A stretch of 64,000 bases of DNA from Geobacillus stearothermophilus ATCC 12980 (GTDB lineage: Bacteria > Bacillota > Bacilli > Bacillales > Anoxybacillaceae). Position 1 is the first letter of the stretch. Each line of letters starts with the position of its first letter. A model generated the notes under the pieces. That model worked only from the letters and a program-made list of their open reading frames with translations. It had not been told where the DNA came from and made no database searches. The position numbers and the translations under genes were made by a program. Location of the stretch: assembly GCF_030369615.1 (NCBI RefSeq), contig NZ_CP128494.1:1693501-1757500 (forward strand), given 5' to 3'. Shown one piece after another: positions 9,470-19,203 of this stretch.

Positions 9470-10566
9470 CGCTCTCCCCCCTGTCCAGCAAACTCGCACA
9501 GCCACGCGAGCAGCTTGTCATCTTCGAGTTCCACGACTTCCACATCGCCGATTTCACGCAAAAGAACCATCCGCACCGTCCCAGCGTACGCCTTTTTGTC
9601 GCCTTTCATTTTCTCGAGCAACCGGTGAGGCGCCAGCCCGTCGGGGAGCGAAACCGGAAAGCCGTACGCAGCGAACCATTCGGCAAAGCGGTGCTCGGCA
9701 AATGACCGGCCGTAAAGCCGCTCGCTGACCAAGATGGCAAACAGCATGCCGACCGCCACCGCCTCCCCATGGGTCAGCACGCCGTAGCCGAGCTCGCTCT
9801 CGAGCGCATGGCCGAGCGTATGGCCGAAATTCAAATGGGCGCGCACCCCGGTTTCTTTTTCATCTTCACGCACGACGGACGCCTTAATATCAATGCCCTT
9901 TTCAATGCAATAGGCGAGCTTGCCGCCCTGCAAGTCGGCGAGCGTCTTGATTTCTGCGCGCAGCCAGTCGTAAAAGCGGCGGTCGCGGATGAGCGCATGT
10001 TTGATCACCTCGGCAAATCCTGAACGGAGCTCGCGCTCAGGCAGCGTGCGCAAAAAGGCGGTATCATAGACGACCGCTTCCGGCTGGTGGAAAGCGCCGA
10101 TCATATTTTTGCCAAGCGGATGATTGATGGCGACTTTGCCGCCGACGGCGCTGTCGTGGGCCAAAAGCGTCGTCGGCATTTGAATGTAGCGGATGCCGCG
10201 CATATAGGTGGCGGCCACAAATCCGGCCAAATCGCCAACGACGCCGCCGCCAAGCGCGACAATGAGCGAGCGGCGGTCAAGGCCGCACTGAAGAGCCGCC
10301 GTCTGGCAGGCGTAATAGTTGTCAAACGACTTCGCCGCCTCGCCGTTTGGAATGATGTAGGCATACACATCATAACCGGCAGCGGCAAGCGTGGCGCGCA
10401 CTTCATCCAAATAAAGAGGCGCCACCACATCGTCGGTGATGATCAACATCTTCGTCCCCGGCGGGCAGGAGAGCGCCCGAAGCAGGCACGGCAACGCGCG
10501 GACCGCTCCGTCGCCTAAGAGGAGCGGGTATTGCTTCGTCGCCGTTTCAATCGTCCGTTCGATCAT
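9466..10566 (-). CDS. aroB: 3-dehydroquinate synthase
   Basis: Converts DAHP to 3-dehydroquinate, using bound NAD and a divalent metal. The protein is 366 residues. The NAD loop [19 protein letters not shown], the [16 protein letters not shown] segment and a metal-ligand region ([22 protein letters not shown]) are all present. It begins 2 bases after the aroC stop and is coupled to aroH by an ATGA overlap. Confidence 0.96.
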   Translation of the reverse strand: MIERTIETATKQYPLLLGDGAVRALPCLLRALSCPPGTKMLIITDDVVAPLYLDEVRATLAAAGYDVYAYIIPNGEAAKSFDNYYACQTAALQCGLDRRSLIVALGGGVVGDLAGFVAATYMRGIRYIQMPTTLLAHDSAVGGKVAINHPLGKNMIGAFHQPEAVVYDTAFLRTLPERELRSGFAEVIKHALIRDRRFYDWLRAEIKTLADLQGGKLAYCIEKGIDIKASVVREDEKETGVRAHLNFGHTLGHALESELGYGVLTHGEAVAVGMLFAILVSERLYGRSFAEHRFAEWFAAYGFPVSLPDGLAPHRLLEKMKGDKKAYAGTVRMVLLREIGDVEVVELEDDKLLAWLCEFAGQGGER

Positions 10567-10568
10567 CG

Positions 10569-11735
10569 TTAAAACTCCTTTGCATAGCGGCGGGCGCGCT
10601 CGATGTTTTCTTTAATCAAATCGATCCGGTCTTGCCCGAACTGGCTGACGATCGCCGCCGCCACTTCCCAGGCGACGACCGCTTCGGCGACGACGCTCGC
10701 CGCCGGCACAGCGCAGCTGTCCGACCGCTCGATGCTTGCCGCAAACGGTTCTTTCGTGTCGATGTCGACGCTTTGCAGCGGTTTGTACAGCGTCGGAATC
10801 GGCTTCATTACACCGCGCACGACGATCGGCATTCCCGTCGTCACCCCGCCTTCAAAGCCGCCCGCCCGGTTCGTCCGGCGCGAAAAGCCTTGTTCCGGGC
10901 TCCAAATGATTTCGTCGTGCACTTCGCTTCCCGGGCGGCGCGCCGCTTCAAACCCGATCCCGAATTCGACGCCTTTAAAGGCGTTAATGCTGACGATCGC
11001 CGCCGCGATTTTCGCATCGAGCTTCCGGTCGTAATGAACGTAGCTGCCGACCCCGGCGGGAACGCCTTCGACAATCACTTCGACGATGCCGCCGATCGAA
11101 TCACCGTTTTTCTTTGCCAAATCGATCGCTTCCATCATTTTTTGTCCCGCTTCCGGATCAAAACAGCGCACCGGCGACTCTTCTGTCACATTTTGCAATT
11201 CCTCCAGGGAGCGGTAATCAAGCTTCTCGGCGCGCACCCCGCCGATTTCGATGACATGCCCGGCGACGCGGATGCCCACTTCCTCCAAAATGCGCTTCGC
11301 CACCGCTCCGGCCGCCACGCGCACCGTCGTTTCCCTTGCCGATGAGCGTTCAAGCACATTGCGCATATCGCGATGTCCGTATTTCAGGGCGCCGTTTAAA
11401 TCGGCATGACCCGGGCGCGGACGCGTCACTTTTCGTTTGATCTCCGTTTCATCATCGATCGGTTCAACGGCCATAATCGTTTGCCAATGTTTAAAATCAC
11501 GGTTTTCCACAACCAGCGCAATCGGCGAGCCGAGCGTTTTCCCGTGCCGGACGCCGGCGGTGATATTCACCACGTCCTTTTCGATTTGCATGCGCCGCCC
11601 GCGCCCATACCCTTTTTGCCGGCGCGCCAGCTCCTTGTTGATATGCTCGGCGCGCAGCTCAAGCCCAGCCGGCACTCCTTCCAAAATCGCCGTCAATTGC
11701 GGCCCGTGCGACTCCCCTGCTGTCAAGTAGCGCAT
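10569..11735 (-). CDS. aroC: Chorismate synthase
   Basis: Makes chorismate from EPSP with reduced FMN, the last common aromatic step. The protein is 388 residues and begins [12 protein letters not shown], the chorismate synthase signature 1. [28 protein letters not shown] signature 2 and [10 protein letters not shown] are also seen. The B. subtilis name for this gene is aroF. The ATG at 11735 has a GAGGGA-type site. It is the first gene of the aro-trp block after cheR and has its own likely promoter. Confidence 0.95.
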   Translation of the reverse strand: MRYLTAGESHGPQLTAILEGVPAGLELRAEHINKELARRQKGYGRGRRMQIEKDVVNITAGVRHGKTLGSPIALVVENRDFKHWQTIMAVEPIDDETEIKRKVTRPRPGHADLNGALKYGHRDMRNVLERSSARETTVRVAAGAVAKRILEEVGIRVAGHVIEIGGVRAEKLDYRSLEELQNVTEESPVRCFDPEAGQKMMEAIDLAKKNGDSIGGIVEVIVEGVPAGVGSYVHYDRKLDAKIAAAIVSINAFKGVEFGIGFEAARRPGSEVHDEIIWSPEQGFSRRTNRAGGFEGGVTTGMPIVVRGVMKPIPTLYKPLQSVDIDTKEPFAASIERSDSCAVPAASVVAEAVVAWEVAAAIVSQFGQDRIDLIKENIERARRYAKEF

Positions 11736-11775
11736 GTTTGTCTCTCCCTTCAGCTCTTTAACGCGTTTATGTAAA

Positions 11776-11803
11776 AATATATCATAAATTTGAAAAATGA
11801 AAA
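11776..11803 (-). promoter_or_regulatory. Candidate promoter for the aroC-aroB-aroH supraoperon
   Basis: TTTTCA (11798-11803) and TATATT (11776-11781) are 16 bases apart in an AT-rich patch 40 bases before aroC. A short T-rich hairpin sits at the end of cheR just upstream, which also suggests a transcript boundary. Judged only by hexamer match. Confidence 0.45.
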
Positions 11804-11835
11804 TAGTTTCTGTAAAAAAAAGAGCGCGGCACCCG

Positions 11836-12606
11836 CTATTTTCTCCGATAAAAAAACGTCTCCTCGACTTCGAAACCGTATAAGGACGGGTTAAAAATTT
11901 GCTCCGTGCTCCCCACAAACAGCACGCCCCCGGGCCGGAGCGCATCATGAAATTTCCGATACAGCATCCGCTTCGCCTCTTCAGTGAAATAAATGAGCAC
12001 GTTGCGGCAAACGATTAAATCCATGTTGCGCGGAAACGGATCCGTGAGCAAGTTGTGCTTTTGAAACTTGACCGTTTGTTTCAGCCTTTCGTCTATTTTA
12101 TAATACTCGCCTTCTTTCGTAAAAAACTTTTTTCTCATTTCCTCGGGCAACTCTACAAGCGACCGTTCGCTGTACAAGCCGAGGCGCGCGCGGGCGAGCG
12201 CATTATCATCAATGTCGGTCGCCAACACCGACACGCGGTGAAGCGGCAATCGTTTTGCGAGCACCATCGCGAGCGTGTACGGCTCCTCGCCGGTTGAGCA
12301 GGCGGCGCTCCACACGTTCGGGCGCGGATGTTTCGTCAACAGCCGCGGCAAAATGACGCGTTCAAGCACCTCCCATCGTTTGGCGTTGCGATAAAACTCG
12401 GACACGTTGATCGTCATCCGATCAAGACATTCATGCCAGAGCGACAAGTCTTTTTCCATCGCTGCAAACAGCTCGGCAAAGCTCTTTAGCCCTTTTTTCA
12501 TGTACAACGACGCCAAACGCCGCCTCATCTGGGCTTCCTTATATAGCGATAAGTCAATGCCGGTTTTTCGCTTCACTTTAGCAATGAATTGCGCATAATC
12601 GTCCAT
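11836..12606 (-). CDS. cheR: Chemotaxis protein methyltransferase
   Basis: SAM-dependent methylation of glutamates on chemoreceptors, in the cytoplasm. The protein is 256 residues: an N-terminal helical CheR domain (residues 1-75) and a C-terminal Rossmann methyltransferase domain with [16 protein letters not shown] and NVLIYF. The ATG at 12606 begins [16 protein letters not shown]. It lies between ndk and the aro genes, the same unlinked position away from other che genes as in B. subtilis. Confidence 0.94.
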   Translation of the reverse strand: MDDYAQFIAKVKRKTGIDLSLYKEAQMRRRLASLYMKKGLKSFAELFAAMEKDLSLWHECLDRMTINVSEFYRNAKRWEVLERVILPRLLTKHPRPNVWSAACSTGEEPYTLAMVLAKRLPLHRVSVLATDIDDNALARARLGLYSERSLVELPEEMRKKFFTKEGEYYKIDERLKQTVKFQKHNLLTDPFPRNMDLIVCRNVLIYFTEEAKRMLYRKFHDALRPGGVLFVGSTEQIFNPSLYGFEVEETFFYRRK

Positions 12607-12636
12607 CTTCCCCTGTTCCTCTCTCCTGTCAATGTA

Positions 12637-12672
12637 CAAAAACGGCAAAAACCGGCCGATGGGCGGCCGGTC
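12637..12672 (-). terminator. Rho-independent terminator after ndk
   Basis: An 8-bp stem, ACCGGCCG/CGGCCGGT, with a 5-base loop is followed on the minus transcript by TTTT and then a second T-run. It ends ndk before cheR. Confidence 0.8.
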
Positions 12673-12678
12673 TTTTTG

Positions 12679-13128
12679 TTAATAGAGCCATTCGTTCAAC
12701 AATTTTGTATAGTTGAGAAGCTCTTCTTCTTTGAAAAACAGGTTGATCTCGCGTTCCGCGCTTTGCGGCGAATCGGAGCCGTGAATGACGTTTTTGCCGA
12801 CCGTCAAGCCGAAGTCGCCGCGAATCGTGCCCGGTGCGGCTTCCTGCGGGTTCGTTTTCCCCATCATTTGCCGGGCGGCGGCGATTACATTTTCGCCCTC
12901 CCACACCATCGCAAACACCGGTCCGGATGTAATAAAGTCGACAAGCTCGCCGAAAAACGGACGCTCTTTATGTTCGGCATAGTGCTGCTCAGCCAGCTCG
13001 CGCGACACTTGCATCAGCTTCGCGCCAACAAGCTGGAAGCCTTTTTTCTCAAAGCGCGAAACAATTTCGCCGATCAAATTGCGCTGAACCCCGTCTGGCT
13101 TTACCATTAAAAATGTCCGTTCTGCCAT
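12679..13128 (-). CDS. ndk: Nucleoside diphosphate kinase
   Basis: Exchanges the gamma phosphate between NTPs and NDPs. The protein is 149 residues. The phospho-histidine is H116 in NVIHGSDS, and MVKPDGVQR at the start is typical. It has its own upstream gap of about 100 bases with a possible promoter (TACTAT -10) and a strong terminator after it, so it is probably monocistronic. Confidence 0.96.
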   Translation of the reverse strand: MAERTFLMVKPDGVQRNLIGEIVSRFEKKGFQLVGAKLMQVSRELAEQHYAEHKERPFFGELVDFITSGPVFAMVWEGENVIAAARQMMGKTNPQEAAPGTIRGDFGLTVGKNVIHGSDSPQSAEREINLFFKEEELLNYTKLLNEWLY

Positions 13129-13226
13129 TCATTCTCCCCCCCTACTGTCGTATGTACTAGGAAACGGATTCCCAACCACCATAGTATCATTGTTTCGCGC
13201 CATTAGCAACAACGTCCTTGAAAGCG

Positions 13227-14189
13227 TTAATAATCCCTTTTCCCGATGTAAAGGGCGAGGTCGCGCAACAGGCCGCGCGCCTCATTCATCGGCAGTCCGT
13301 CAAGAAGGTGAAGCGCCTTGTCAAGGTAACGGTCGCTTAACGCATACGACCGCTCAATGGCGTCCGTCCGCTTAATGGCGGAAATGACCGCCGCCATTTC
13401 CGCAACGTCCGTTTCCGGACCGACAGCTGCAATGGCCGCCTTCACCCGCTCATCGCTCAAGGCATACAGCACAGGAAGGGTGACGTTTCCTTGTAGCAAG
13501 TCGCTTCCGGCCGGTTTGCCGAGCTGTTCCTCCGTCCCAGTGAAATCGAGAATGTCGTCGGTAATTTGAAACGACATGCCGACATAATGGCCGAACCAGT
13601 ACAGCCGCTTCACAATCGGCTCCGGCGCGCCGGCAGCGAGGGCGCCAAGCTGGCAGCTCGCGGCGATGAGCAGCGCCGTTTTCCGACGGATGCGCCGCAA
13701 ATACGTGCGCAGCGGCTGATCAAACCGGTACTTGTCTTTAATTTGCTCAATTTCCCCGCGGCACACTTCCACGATCGTTTTCGCCAACACTTGATGGGCG
13801 CGCGGGTTGCCGAGCTCCGCCATCCGTTCGAGCGAGCGGGCAAACAAATAATCCCCTGTGTACATGGCGAACCGGTTGCTCCATTTCGCCTTGATCGTCG
13901 GCCGGCCGCGGCGCAAATCGGCGTCGTCGATCACATCGTCGTGGACGAGCGAAGCCATATGAATGAGCTCGAGCGCAACGGCAACATGCTTCATCCGCTC
14001 AAGGTCATATTGGCCGAAGCGGGCGGCAAGCAAGACAAAAACGGGACGGATCCGCTTTCCGCCCGCCTGCAACAGATGGAGCGCCGCTTCCCCAAGCGGC
14101 CCGTATTCCGACTGAACCGCCCGCTCAAGCTCCTCTTCGACCGCCGCTAAATCATCGCTTAAAAACGAATACATCGCCTTTAACTTCAT
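13227..14189 (-). CDS. hepT: Heptaprenyl diphosphate synthase component II
   Basis: Catalytic subunit of the two-part prenyl synthase that makes the C35 side chain of menaquinone-7. The protein is 320 residues. The first aspartate-rich motif DDVIDD is at 84-89, GKRIRP near residue 44, and the second motif ITDDILDFTG further on. The ATG at 14189 has AAGGTG 6 bases upstream. An in-frame GTG 9 bases earlier lies within 4 bases of the ribosome site. It works with HepS (14914-15705), with menG lying between them. Confidence 0.95.
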   Translation of the reverse strand: MKLKAMYSFLSDDLAAVEEELERAVQSEYGPLGEAALHLLQAGGKRIRPVFVLLAARFGQYDLERMKHVAVALELIHMASLVHDDVIDDADLRRGRPTIKAKWSNRFAMYTGDYLFARSLERMAELGNPRAHQVLAKTIVEVCRGEIEQIKDKYRFDQPLRTYLRRIRRKTALLIAASCQLGALAAGAPEPIVKRLYWFGHYVGMSFQITDDILDFTGTEEQLGKPAGSDLLQGNVTLPVLYALSDERVKAAIAAVGPETDVAEMAAVISAIKRTDAIERSYALSDRYLDKALHLLDGLPMNEARGLLRDLALYIGKRDY

Positions 14190-14204
14190 GTTGTTCACCT
14201 TAAC

Positions 14205-14909
14205 TCACCGTTTATAGCCCAAGTGCATCGCCGCCACGCCAAACGTGTACGGTTTGACCTCGACATCGACAAAACCGGCGGCGCGGAACATCTCGGCCAG
14301 CTCGTCCCGCCCCGGAAACTCGCGCGCCGATTCCTGCAGCCACGAGTACTCCTCATAGCTTTTCGCCAGCAGCTTGCCAAACAGCGGCATAATAAACCGG
14401 AAGTAAAAATAGTAAAGCTGGCGAAACCCGAACAGCGTCGGCTGCGACGTTTCCAGGCAGACGGTTATGCCGCCCGGCTTCGTCACCCGGTGCATTTCCT
14501 TAAGCACGGTCATATAGTCAGGGACGTTGCGCAAACCGAAGCCGATCGTCACATAATCGAACGAATTGTCAGGAAACGGCAGCTGCATCGCATTGCCGTG
14601 AATGAGCTTCACATTATGCAACCCGCGCGCTTTTACCTTCTGTTCGCCGACTTTCAGCATGTTTTCGCTGAAATCAAGGCCGTACACTTTCCCTTCCGGA
14701 CCGACCGCCTCCGCCAAGGCGATCGTCCAGTCAGCCGTCCCACAGCACACATCGAGCGCTTTTTTGCCTTTTTGCACATTCATCCGCCGCATCACGTCTT
14801 TGCGCCACTTCAAGTGGCGGCGGAAGCTGATGACGGAGTTCATCCGGTCATAATGCGCAGAAATGTTTTCAAATACGCGATGGACTCGCTCTTCTTTCGA
14901 TTGATGCAT
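14205..14909 (-). CDS. menG: Demethylmenaquinone methyltransferase
   Basis: SAM-dependent C-methylation of demethylmenaquinone, the last menaquinone step (UbiE/COQ5 family). The protein is 234 residues. The SAM motif [10 protein letters not shown] and the [10 protein letters not shown] segment typical of UbiE/MenG are present. The start at 14909 gives [14 protein letters not shown], and the gene is 4 bases from hepS. The hepS-menG-hepT order couples side-chain synthesis to quinone methylation. Confidence 0.95.
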   Translation of the reverse strand: MHQSKEERVHRVFENISAHYDRMNSVISFRRHLKWRKDVMRRMNVQKGKKALDVCCGTADWTIALAEAVGPEGKVYGLDFSENMLKVGEQKVKARGLHNVKLIHGNAMQLPFPDNSFDYVTIGFGLRNVPDYMTVLKEMHRVTKPGGITVCLETSQPTLFGFRQLYYFYFRFIMPLFGKLLAKSYEEYSWLQESAREFPGRDELAEMFRAAGFVDVEVKPYTFGVAAMHLGYKR

Positions 14910-14913
14910 CGTT

Positions 14914-15705
14914 CTACCCTTCTTCCACCGTCTTTTTGGCGATGGCTTGAAACCCGCCGGAAAGCTCGGCCACGCGGAGCTGCAGCAGGCCGTTGACCGG
15001 CAGTTTCGCCGCAAACAGCGCCTCCCGGCAGCCGTCGATATAGCGGCGGCAAAAGCGGAGCAAATGCCGCTTTTGCTCTTTCGTCAACGTTTTCGCGCGC
15101 GGGAACGCGATTTGCGCCATTTGCTCAAAGAGCACCGAAGCTCCCGTGCGGATGAACGCTTCCTGCTCGAGCAGCAGGCGCCGCATCAGCAAATACGAAT
15201 AGGCAAACTGCCCCCACTGCGGCGCCGCCATGCGGTCGGCGAGCTTGACAAGCAACGCCGATTCGATCGTGCCGACCGCCGCAAACAACGACTCGATCCG
15301 CTCTACTTTTTTTTCGTAAAGCCGCACTTTTTGCTCGTTAATATCGCGGACCGCCTCGGCGAACGAGCGGATGAGCGCCGTTTCGCCCGAACGCGCCAAC
15401 AACTCATAGTACAGCCCGCTGTACAAGTCGCCGGCCAGGACGACAAGCTGCCGCGCCCGCAAGTCGCCGCCGTCATCTGTCACCTCATCGTGGGTATCAA
15501 GGGCGATCTGCATGAGCATCATGGCGATGATGCACCGCTCCGCCTCACTCGGCGCCGTTGAAGCGCCATCGAGCATTGACAGCGAGAGCAGCAGGCGATC
15601 TTCATCGATCGCCGGCGCCGGCAAATGCTCGCGCAAATATGGGTGATGGAGCAGCTGCTCAATTTGTTCTTTCAATGACGCCAATTTCACCGTGATGTCA
15701 TCCAC
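14914..15705 (-). CDS. hepS: Heptaprenyl diphosphate synthase component I
   Basis: Non-catalytic partner of HepT that sets product length. It lacks the paired aspartate-rich motifs of the catalytic subunit, although [14 protein letters not shown] resembles a weak remnant. The protein is 262 residues from the GTG at 15705, which has AAGGGTGG with correct spacing. Longer in-frame starts lack a site. It is the first gene of a hepS-menG-hepT operon with an extended -10 promoter. Confidence 0.9.
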   Translation of the reverse strand: MDDITVKLASLKEQIEQLLHHPYLREHLPAPAIDEDRLLLSLSMLDGASTAPSEAERCIIAMMLMQIALDTHDEVTDDGGDLRARQLVVLAGDLYSGLYYELLARSGETALIRSFAEAVRDINEQKVRLYEKKVERIESLFAAVGTIESALLVKLADRMAAPQWGQFAYSYLLMRRLLLEQEAFIRTGASVLFEQMAQIAFPRAKTLTKEQKRHLLRFCRRYIDGCREALFAAKLPVNGLLQLRVAELSGGFQAIAKKTVEEG

Positions 15706-15753
15706 ATGAACCACCCTTGTCCCCGAAAATATCCGCACCACCATAACGGACTC

Positions 15754-15762
15754 ATTATAACA
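15754..15762 (-). promoter_or_regulatory. Extended -10 promoter before hepS
   Basis: TGTTATAAT is a perfect extended -10 (TGnTATAAT). No good -35 is visible upstream, as is common for extended -10 promoters. A small inverted repeat, CTAG-CAAA-CTAG, lies just upstream at about 15780-15792. Confidence 0.65.
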
Positions 15763-15805
15763 TAATTTTGTCGAAAACGCTCTAGTTTGCTAGACATTTG
15801 CCAAC

Positions 15806-16030
15806 TTACTTTTTCCCTTCCGACTCAATGACGCCATGGCGCGTTTGAATATACGCCTTGCCTCTCACTTTAATCGCCGACGTGTGCTCTGTAAACTGGG
15901 CGATCAACACTTCGCCTTTATCGAGCTTTTCCGAGTGATGGAACCGTGTATCCGCCCCGCGCGTCAATCCAATGACGTTCACTCCGTCTTCAAGCGCTTT
16001 AATGACAACAAAGTCGCTGTTCGTATACAT
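15806..16030 (-). CDS. mtrB: TRAP, trp RNA-binding attenuation protein
   Basis: An 11-subunit ring that, loaded with tryptophan, wraps GAG/TAG-repeat RNA to terminate trp transcription. The protein is 74 residues, beginning [16 protein letters not shown]. The RNA-contact lysine region EKLDKGE and KVRGKAY, and the tryptophan-loop segment HTSAIK, are present. It matches the G. stearothermophilus TRAP I remember very closely. It is 13 bases from folE, as in the B. subtilis mtrAB operon. Its target leader is at 8920-9074. Confidence 0.96.
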   Translation of the reverse strand: MYTNSDFVVIKALEDGVNVIGLTRGADTRFHHSEKLDKGEVLIAQFTEHTSAIKVRGKAYIQTRHGVIESEGKK

Positions 16031-16043
16031 CCTTTCCCCCTCC

Positions 16044-16610
16044 TTATGCTTTAATGAGCGAAAGCACTTCCGAACGGGCGGCAACATCCGTTTCAAACAC
16101 GCCGCGCACTGCCGTTGTCACCGTTTTCGCCCCCGGCTTTTTCACGCCGCGCATCGTCATGCACATATGTTCCGCCTCGACGACGACCATCACCCCGTGC
16201 GGTTCGAGCGCTTCGACGATCGAATCGGCGACTGTCGCCGTAATGCGCTCCTGTAGCTGCGGGCGGCGCGCCACCGCTTCGACCGCCCGGGCGAGCTTGC
16301 TTAGCCCGGTTACTTTTCCTTCCCGTGGGATGTAGGCGACGTGGGCAACGCCGAAAAACGGCACTAAATGGTGCTCGCACATCGAGTAAAACGGAATATC
16401 TTTAACGAGCACAAGCTCCTCATGTTCCTCGCTGAATACGGTTTGAAAATGCTCCTTGGGGTCTTCGTGCAGTCCGGCGAACACCTCGGCGTACATTTTC
16501 GCCACTCGTTTCGGCGTGTCGACAAGCCCCTCACGGTTTGGGTCTTCCCCAATCGCTTCCAAAATCAAGCGGACTGCATATTCAATTTGCGCAAAATTGA
16601 TCTCCGGCAT
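16044..16610 (-). CDS. folE: GTP cyclohydrolase I
   Basis: Opens GTP to dihydroneopterin triphosphate, the first folate step (the gene is called mtrA in B. subtilis). The protein is 188 residues. Zinc ligands C78 and H81 (MCEHH) and C150 (HMCMTMRG) are in place, together with [13 protein letters not shown]. The ATG at 16610 has GGAGG 11 bases upstream. A longer start at 16631 would begin inside the ribosome-site region. Confidence 0.95.
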   Translation of the reverse strand: MPEINFAQIEYAVRLILEAIGEDPNREGLVDTPKRVAKMYAEVFAGLHEDPKEHFQTVFSEEHEELVLVKDIPFYSMCEHHLVPFFGVAHVAYIPREGKVTGLSKLARAVEAVARRPQLQERITATVADSIVEALEPHGVMVVVEAEHMCMTMRGVKKPGAKTVTTAVRGVFETDVAARSEVLSLIKA

Positions 16611-16653
16611 GCAAACAACATCCTCCTGCATTAGAAAAACTGCATGTAATCCG

Positions 16654-16682
16654 ATTCTAACATAGAGAGCAAAAAAAAACAA
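16654..16682 (-). promoter_or_regulatory. Candidate folE-mtrB promoter
   Basis: TTGTTT (16677-16682) and TAGAAT (16654-16659) have 17-base spacing. The -35 element lies in the T-tract of the hup terminator, so termination and initiation signals are packed together. Confidence 0.5.
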
Positions 16683-16711
16683 AAAAGAAGGGCGGTGCAA
16701 CACCAGCCCTT
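16672..16711 (-). terminator. Terminator after hup
   Basis: GGGCTGGTG-TTG-CACCGCCC forms a stem with one bulge, followed on the minus transcript by TTCTTTTTTG and more T residues. Confidence 0.75.
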
Positions 16712-16742
16712 TCCTCCTAGCTCCTGCCTCAGCTATGTAGGC

Positions 16743-17015
16743 TTATTTTACGGCATCTTTTAACGCTTTACCCGGTTTGAATGCAGGAACTTTGCTCGCC
16801 GGAATTTCCATTTCTTCGCCCGTTTGCGGGTTGCGTCCTTTCCGGGCAGCGCGCTCGCGCACTTCAAAGTTCCCAAAGCCGATTAATTGCACTTTATCGC
16901 CTTTTCGCAACGCTTCTGTAATCGAGTCAAATACCGCATCAACGGCTTTTGTTGCATCTTTTTTGGAAAGACCGCTTGTTTCGGCTACCGCGTTGATCAA
17001 TTCCGTCTTGTTCAT
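16743..17015 (-). CDS. hup: DNA-binding protein HU
   Basis: Histone-like dimer that bends and compacts DNA. The protein is 90 residues and begins [12 protein letters not shown]. The DNA-arm segment [23 protein letters not shown] is complete. The ATG at 17015 has GGAGGTG 8 bases away. The GTG/ATG 9 bases upstream is less well spaced. It is followed by a terminator and separated from spoIVA by a long leader. Confidence 0.96.
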   Translation of the reverse strand: MNKTELINAVAETSGLSKKDATKAVDAVFDSITEALRKGDKVQLIGFGNFEVRERAARKGRNPQTGEEMEIPASKVPAFKPGKALKDAVK

Positions 17016-17470
17016 GTCATTCACCTCCTCCCAAGGAGCTGTTCTTGTTTACTACCATTTGTGCACACTTTTCTGCTTTTCTATACATAGACGTTGACGG
17101 CTTCGGCGGCGAAAAGGCCGGCGCATGAAAGGCGTCGCACCGGTGCAGCCAATGATTCTGCCTTCGTTCAGAAAGACTGACAGAACATGCGCCCGTGCCG
17201 CCGATGGAAGCGTCCCCTTGACCGTTCAGCGCCGCCCGCCGCTTTTAGGCGGAACTGCCTTGATTCCGCCAAGATGCAGTGACATGCCTAATCTTAACCA
17301 ATTTATCGCGATAATTCAACATTTTTTTCGCCAAAGCGGCCAATTTTAGGCATATTTCACCAAAACAACGATTTCAGATAAAAGATTACCATAACGCCAT
17401 GCGCATAATCAAGTGCCAATCCTTATTTCTCAAGGGTTTCAACGATTTTTCCCCCGTGAAAGATCCATGA
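17016..17470. other. Long non-coding leader between spoIVA and hup
   Basis: About 450 bases carry no convincing gene on either strand. They hold the candidate hup promoter (17291-17319), a GC-rich stretch near 17100-17240 and a few weak hairpins. A 74-codon open frame on the plus strand (17125-17349) has no ribosome site and no recognisable product. Confidence 0.6.
17291..17319 (-). promoter_or_regulatory. Candidate hup promoter
   Basis: TTGAAT at 17314-17319 and TAAGAT at 17291-17296 are exactly 17 bases apart. This would give hup a leader of about 270 bases. A second, weaker TTGGCA-like -35 occurs some 100 bases further upstream. Confidence 0.5.
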
Positions 17471-17509
17471 TTCAAAAAAAACAAAAAAAAGCCCCCGACC
17501 GGGGGAGCA
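17471..17509 (-). terminator. Terminator after spoIVA
   Basis: GCTCCCCCGG-TCGGGGGC stem with eight T residues on the minus transcript. Confidence 0.88.
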
Positions 17510-17563
17510 AATCTCGACGCCTCCGCTTTTCTTATTGTCTAGCTCCGGCTCGCCGCCGCTTTT

Positions 17564-19042
17564 CTATAAAATAATCGCGATGAGGCCGCCGGAGCCTTCG
17601 TTGATGATGCGTTCAAGCGTTTCTTTCAGCTTGTAGCGGGCGTTTTCCGGCATGAGCGCGAGTTTCGCCTGAATGCCTTCGCGGACGATCGAGCTGAGCG
17701 AACGGCCGAAAATGTCGGAGTTCCAAATCGACAGCGGATCGTCTTCAAAATCTTGCATCAAATAGCGGACAAGCTCTTCGCTCTGTTTTTCCGTTCCAAT
17801 AATGGGAGAAAATTCGGATTCGACGTCGACTTTGATCATATGGATTGATGGAGCCACCGCCTTGAGGCGGACGCCAAAGCGCGACCCTTGGCGGATGATT
17901 TCCGGTTCGTCAAGACTCATGTCAGACAAAGCGGGCGCAGCGATGCCGTAGCCGGTTTGTTTGACCATTTTCAGCGCGTCGGCGATTTGGTCATATTCCG
18001 CTTTCGCATGGGCGAAGTCTTGCATGAGCTGAAGCAGATGGTCTTTGCCGCGAATCTCGACGCCGACGATTTCTTTTAAAATTTGATCGTACAACTCATC
18101 CGGTGCATACAAGTCAATTTCGGCGATCCCTTGCCCCATTTCGATGCCGGCAAGCGCCGCTTTTTCGATGAAATCGTACTCGGCAAACTGCTGCACAACC
18201 TGGTCGACGTCGCGCAGCCGTTTGATGTCTTTGACGGTGTCGCGCACCGCTTCTTGATAGCTTTCGCGCAGCCAATGATCTTCGCGCAGCACCATCACCC
18301 AGCTCGGCAAGTTGACGTTCACTTCAAGCACCGGGAATTCATATAATGCTTCACGAAGCACGTTATACACGTCGGCTTCGCGCATGCTTTCCACACTCAT
18401 GGCGAGCACCGGAATGTCGTACTTTTCGGCGAGTTCGCGGCGAAGCGCCTCGGTTTCCGGATGGTGCGGCCGAACGGTGTTGACGATCATAATGAACGGC
18501 TTGCCGACTTCTTTGAGCTCGCTAATGACCCGTTCTTCCGCTTCTACATAGGCTTGGCGCGGAATTTCCCCGATCGTGCCGTCCGTTGTGATGACGACCC
18601 CGATCGTCGAATGTTCTTGGATGACTTTTCTTGTCCCGATTTCCGCCGCCTCTTGGAACGGGATCGGCTCTTCATACCAAGGCGTGTGGATCATCCGCGG
18701 CCCGTTTTCGTCTTCGTACCCTTTCGCGCCGGAAACAGCATAGCCGACGCAGTCGACAAGACGGATGTTGACTTCAAGCCCCTCGTCGACTTTCACCGTC
18801 ACCGCCTGGTTGGGCACGAACTTTGGCTCCGTCGTCATGATCGTTTTGCCCGCGGCGCTTTGCGGCAGTTCGTCCTGGGCGCGCGCCTTGTCGGCTTCGT
18901 TTTGAATGTTCGGAATGACGACAAGCTCCATAAACCGCTTAATAAACGTCGATTTCCCGGTGCGGACAGCACCGACGACCCCTAAGTAAATGTCGCCGCC
19001 GGTCCGCTCGGCGATATCTTTAAAAATATCGACCTTTTCCAA
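17564..19042 (-). CDS. spoIVA: Stage IV sporulation protein A, coat-basement ATPase
   Basis: Mother-cell protein that hydrolyses ATP and polymerises on the forespore to form the base layer of the spore coat. The protein is 492 residues. VGAVRTGKSTF is the Walker A. The sequence is very close to B. subtilis SpoIVA from the first residues (MEKVDIFKDIAERTGGDIYL) to the C-terminal INEGSGGLIAIIL. The start is TTG at 19042 with GGAGGGG 7 bases upstream. No in-frame ATG fits. A possible mother-cell (sigma-E-like) promoter lies around 19095-19130, with CATATGCAT/CATATAGT -10-like repeats, but the match is weak. Confidence 0.96.
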   Translation of the reverse strand: MEKVDIFKDIAERTGGDIYLGVVGAVRTGKSTFIKRFMELVVIPNIQNEADKARAQDELPQSAAGKTIMTTEPKFVPNQAVTVKVDEGLEVNIRLVDCVGYAVSGAKGYEDENGPRMIHTPWYEEPIPFQEAAEIGTRKVIQEHSTIGVVITTDGTIGEIPRQAYVEAEERVISELKEVGKPFIMIVNTVRPHHPETEALRRELAEKYDIPVLAMSVESMREADVYNVLREALYEFPVLEVNVNLPSWVMVLREDHWLRESYQEAVRDTVKDIKRLRDVDQVVQQFAEYDFIEKAALAGIEMGQGIAEIDLYAPDELYDQILKEIVGVEIRGKDHLLQLMQDFAHAKAEYDQIADALKMVKQTGYGIAAPALSDMSLDEPEIIRQGSRFGVRLKAVAPSIHMIKVDVESEFSPIIGTEKQSEELVRYLMQDFEDDPLSIWNSDIFGRSLSSIVREGIQAKLALMPENARYKLKETLERIINEGSGGLIAIIL

Positions 19043-19149
19043 ATGACTCCCCTCCAGTCTTTCGGTCGTTATAAGAAACATTGGAATGAGCTAGCATAGT
19101 CGGACACTATATGCATATGATGTTGTCCGATTCGGTTATGACTAAAAGC

Positions 19150-19197
19150 CATAAATAAAAATCCCTTCTCTAGAATGTATTTTTCCAGAGAAGGGAT
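19150..19197 (-). terminator. Terminator after the YphF-like lipoprotein gene
   Basis: ATCCCTTCTCT pairs with AGAGAAGGGAT around a 15-base loop, followed by TTTTTATTTAT on the minus transcript. Confidence 0.85.
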
Positions 19198-19203
19198 GAT
19201 GAC

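Noticed and set aside
17125..17349. 74-codon plus-strand frame in the hup leader
   Set aside because: No ribosome site, no family resemblance, and it overlaps the likely hup promoter.
19090..19135. Sigma-E promoter before spoIVA
   Set aside because: CATATGCAT and CATATAGT resemble -10 elements, but no -35 has the right spacing and sequence. I kept it only as a remark in the gene entry.
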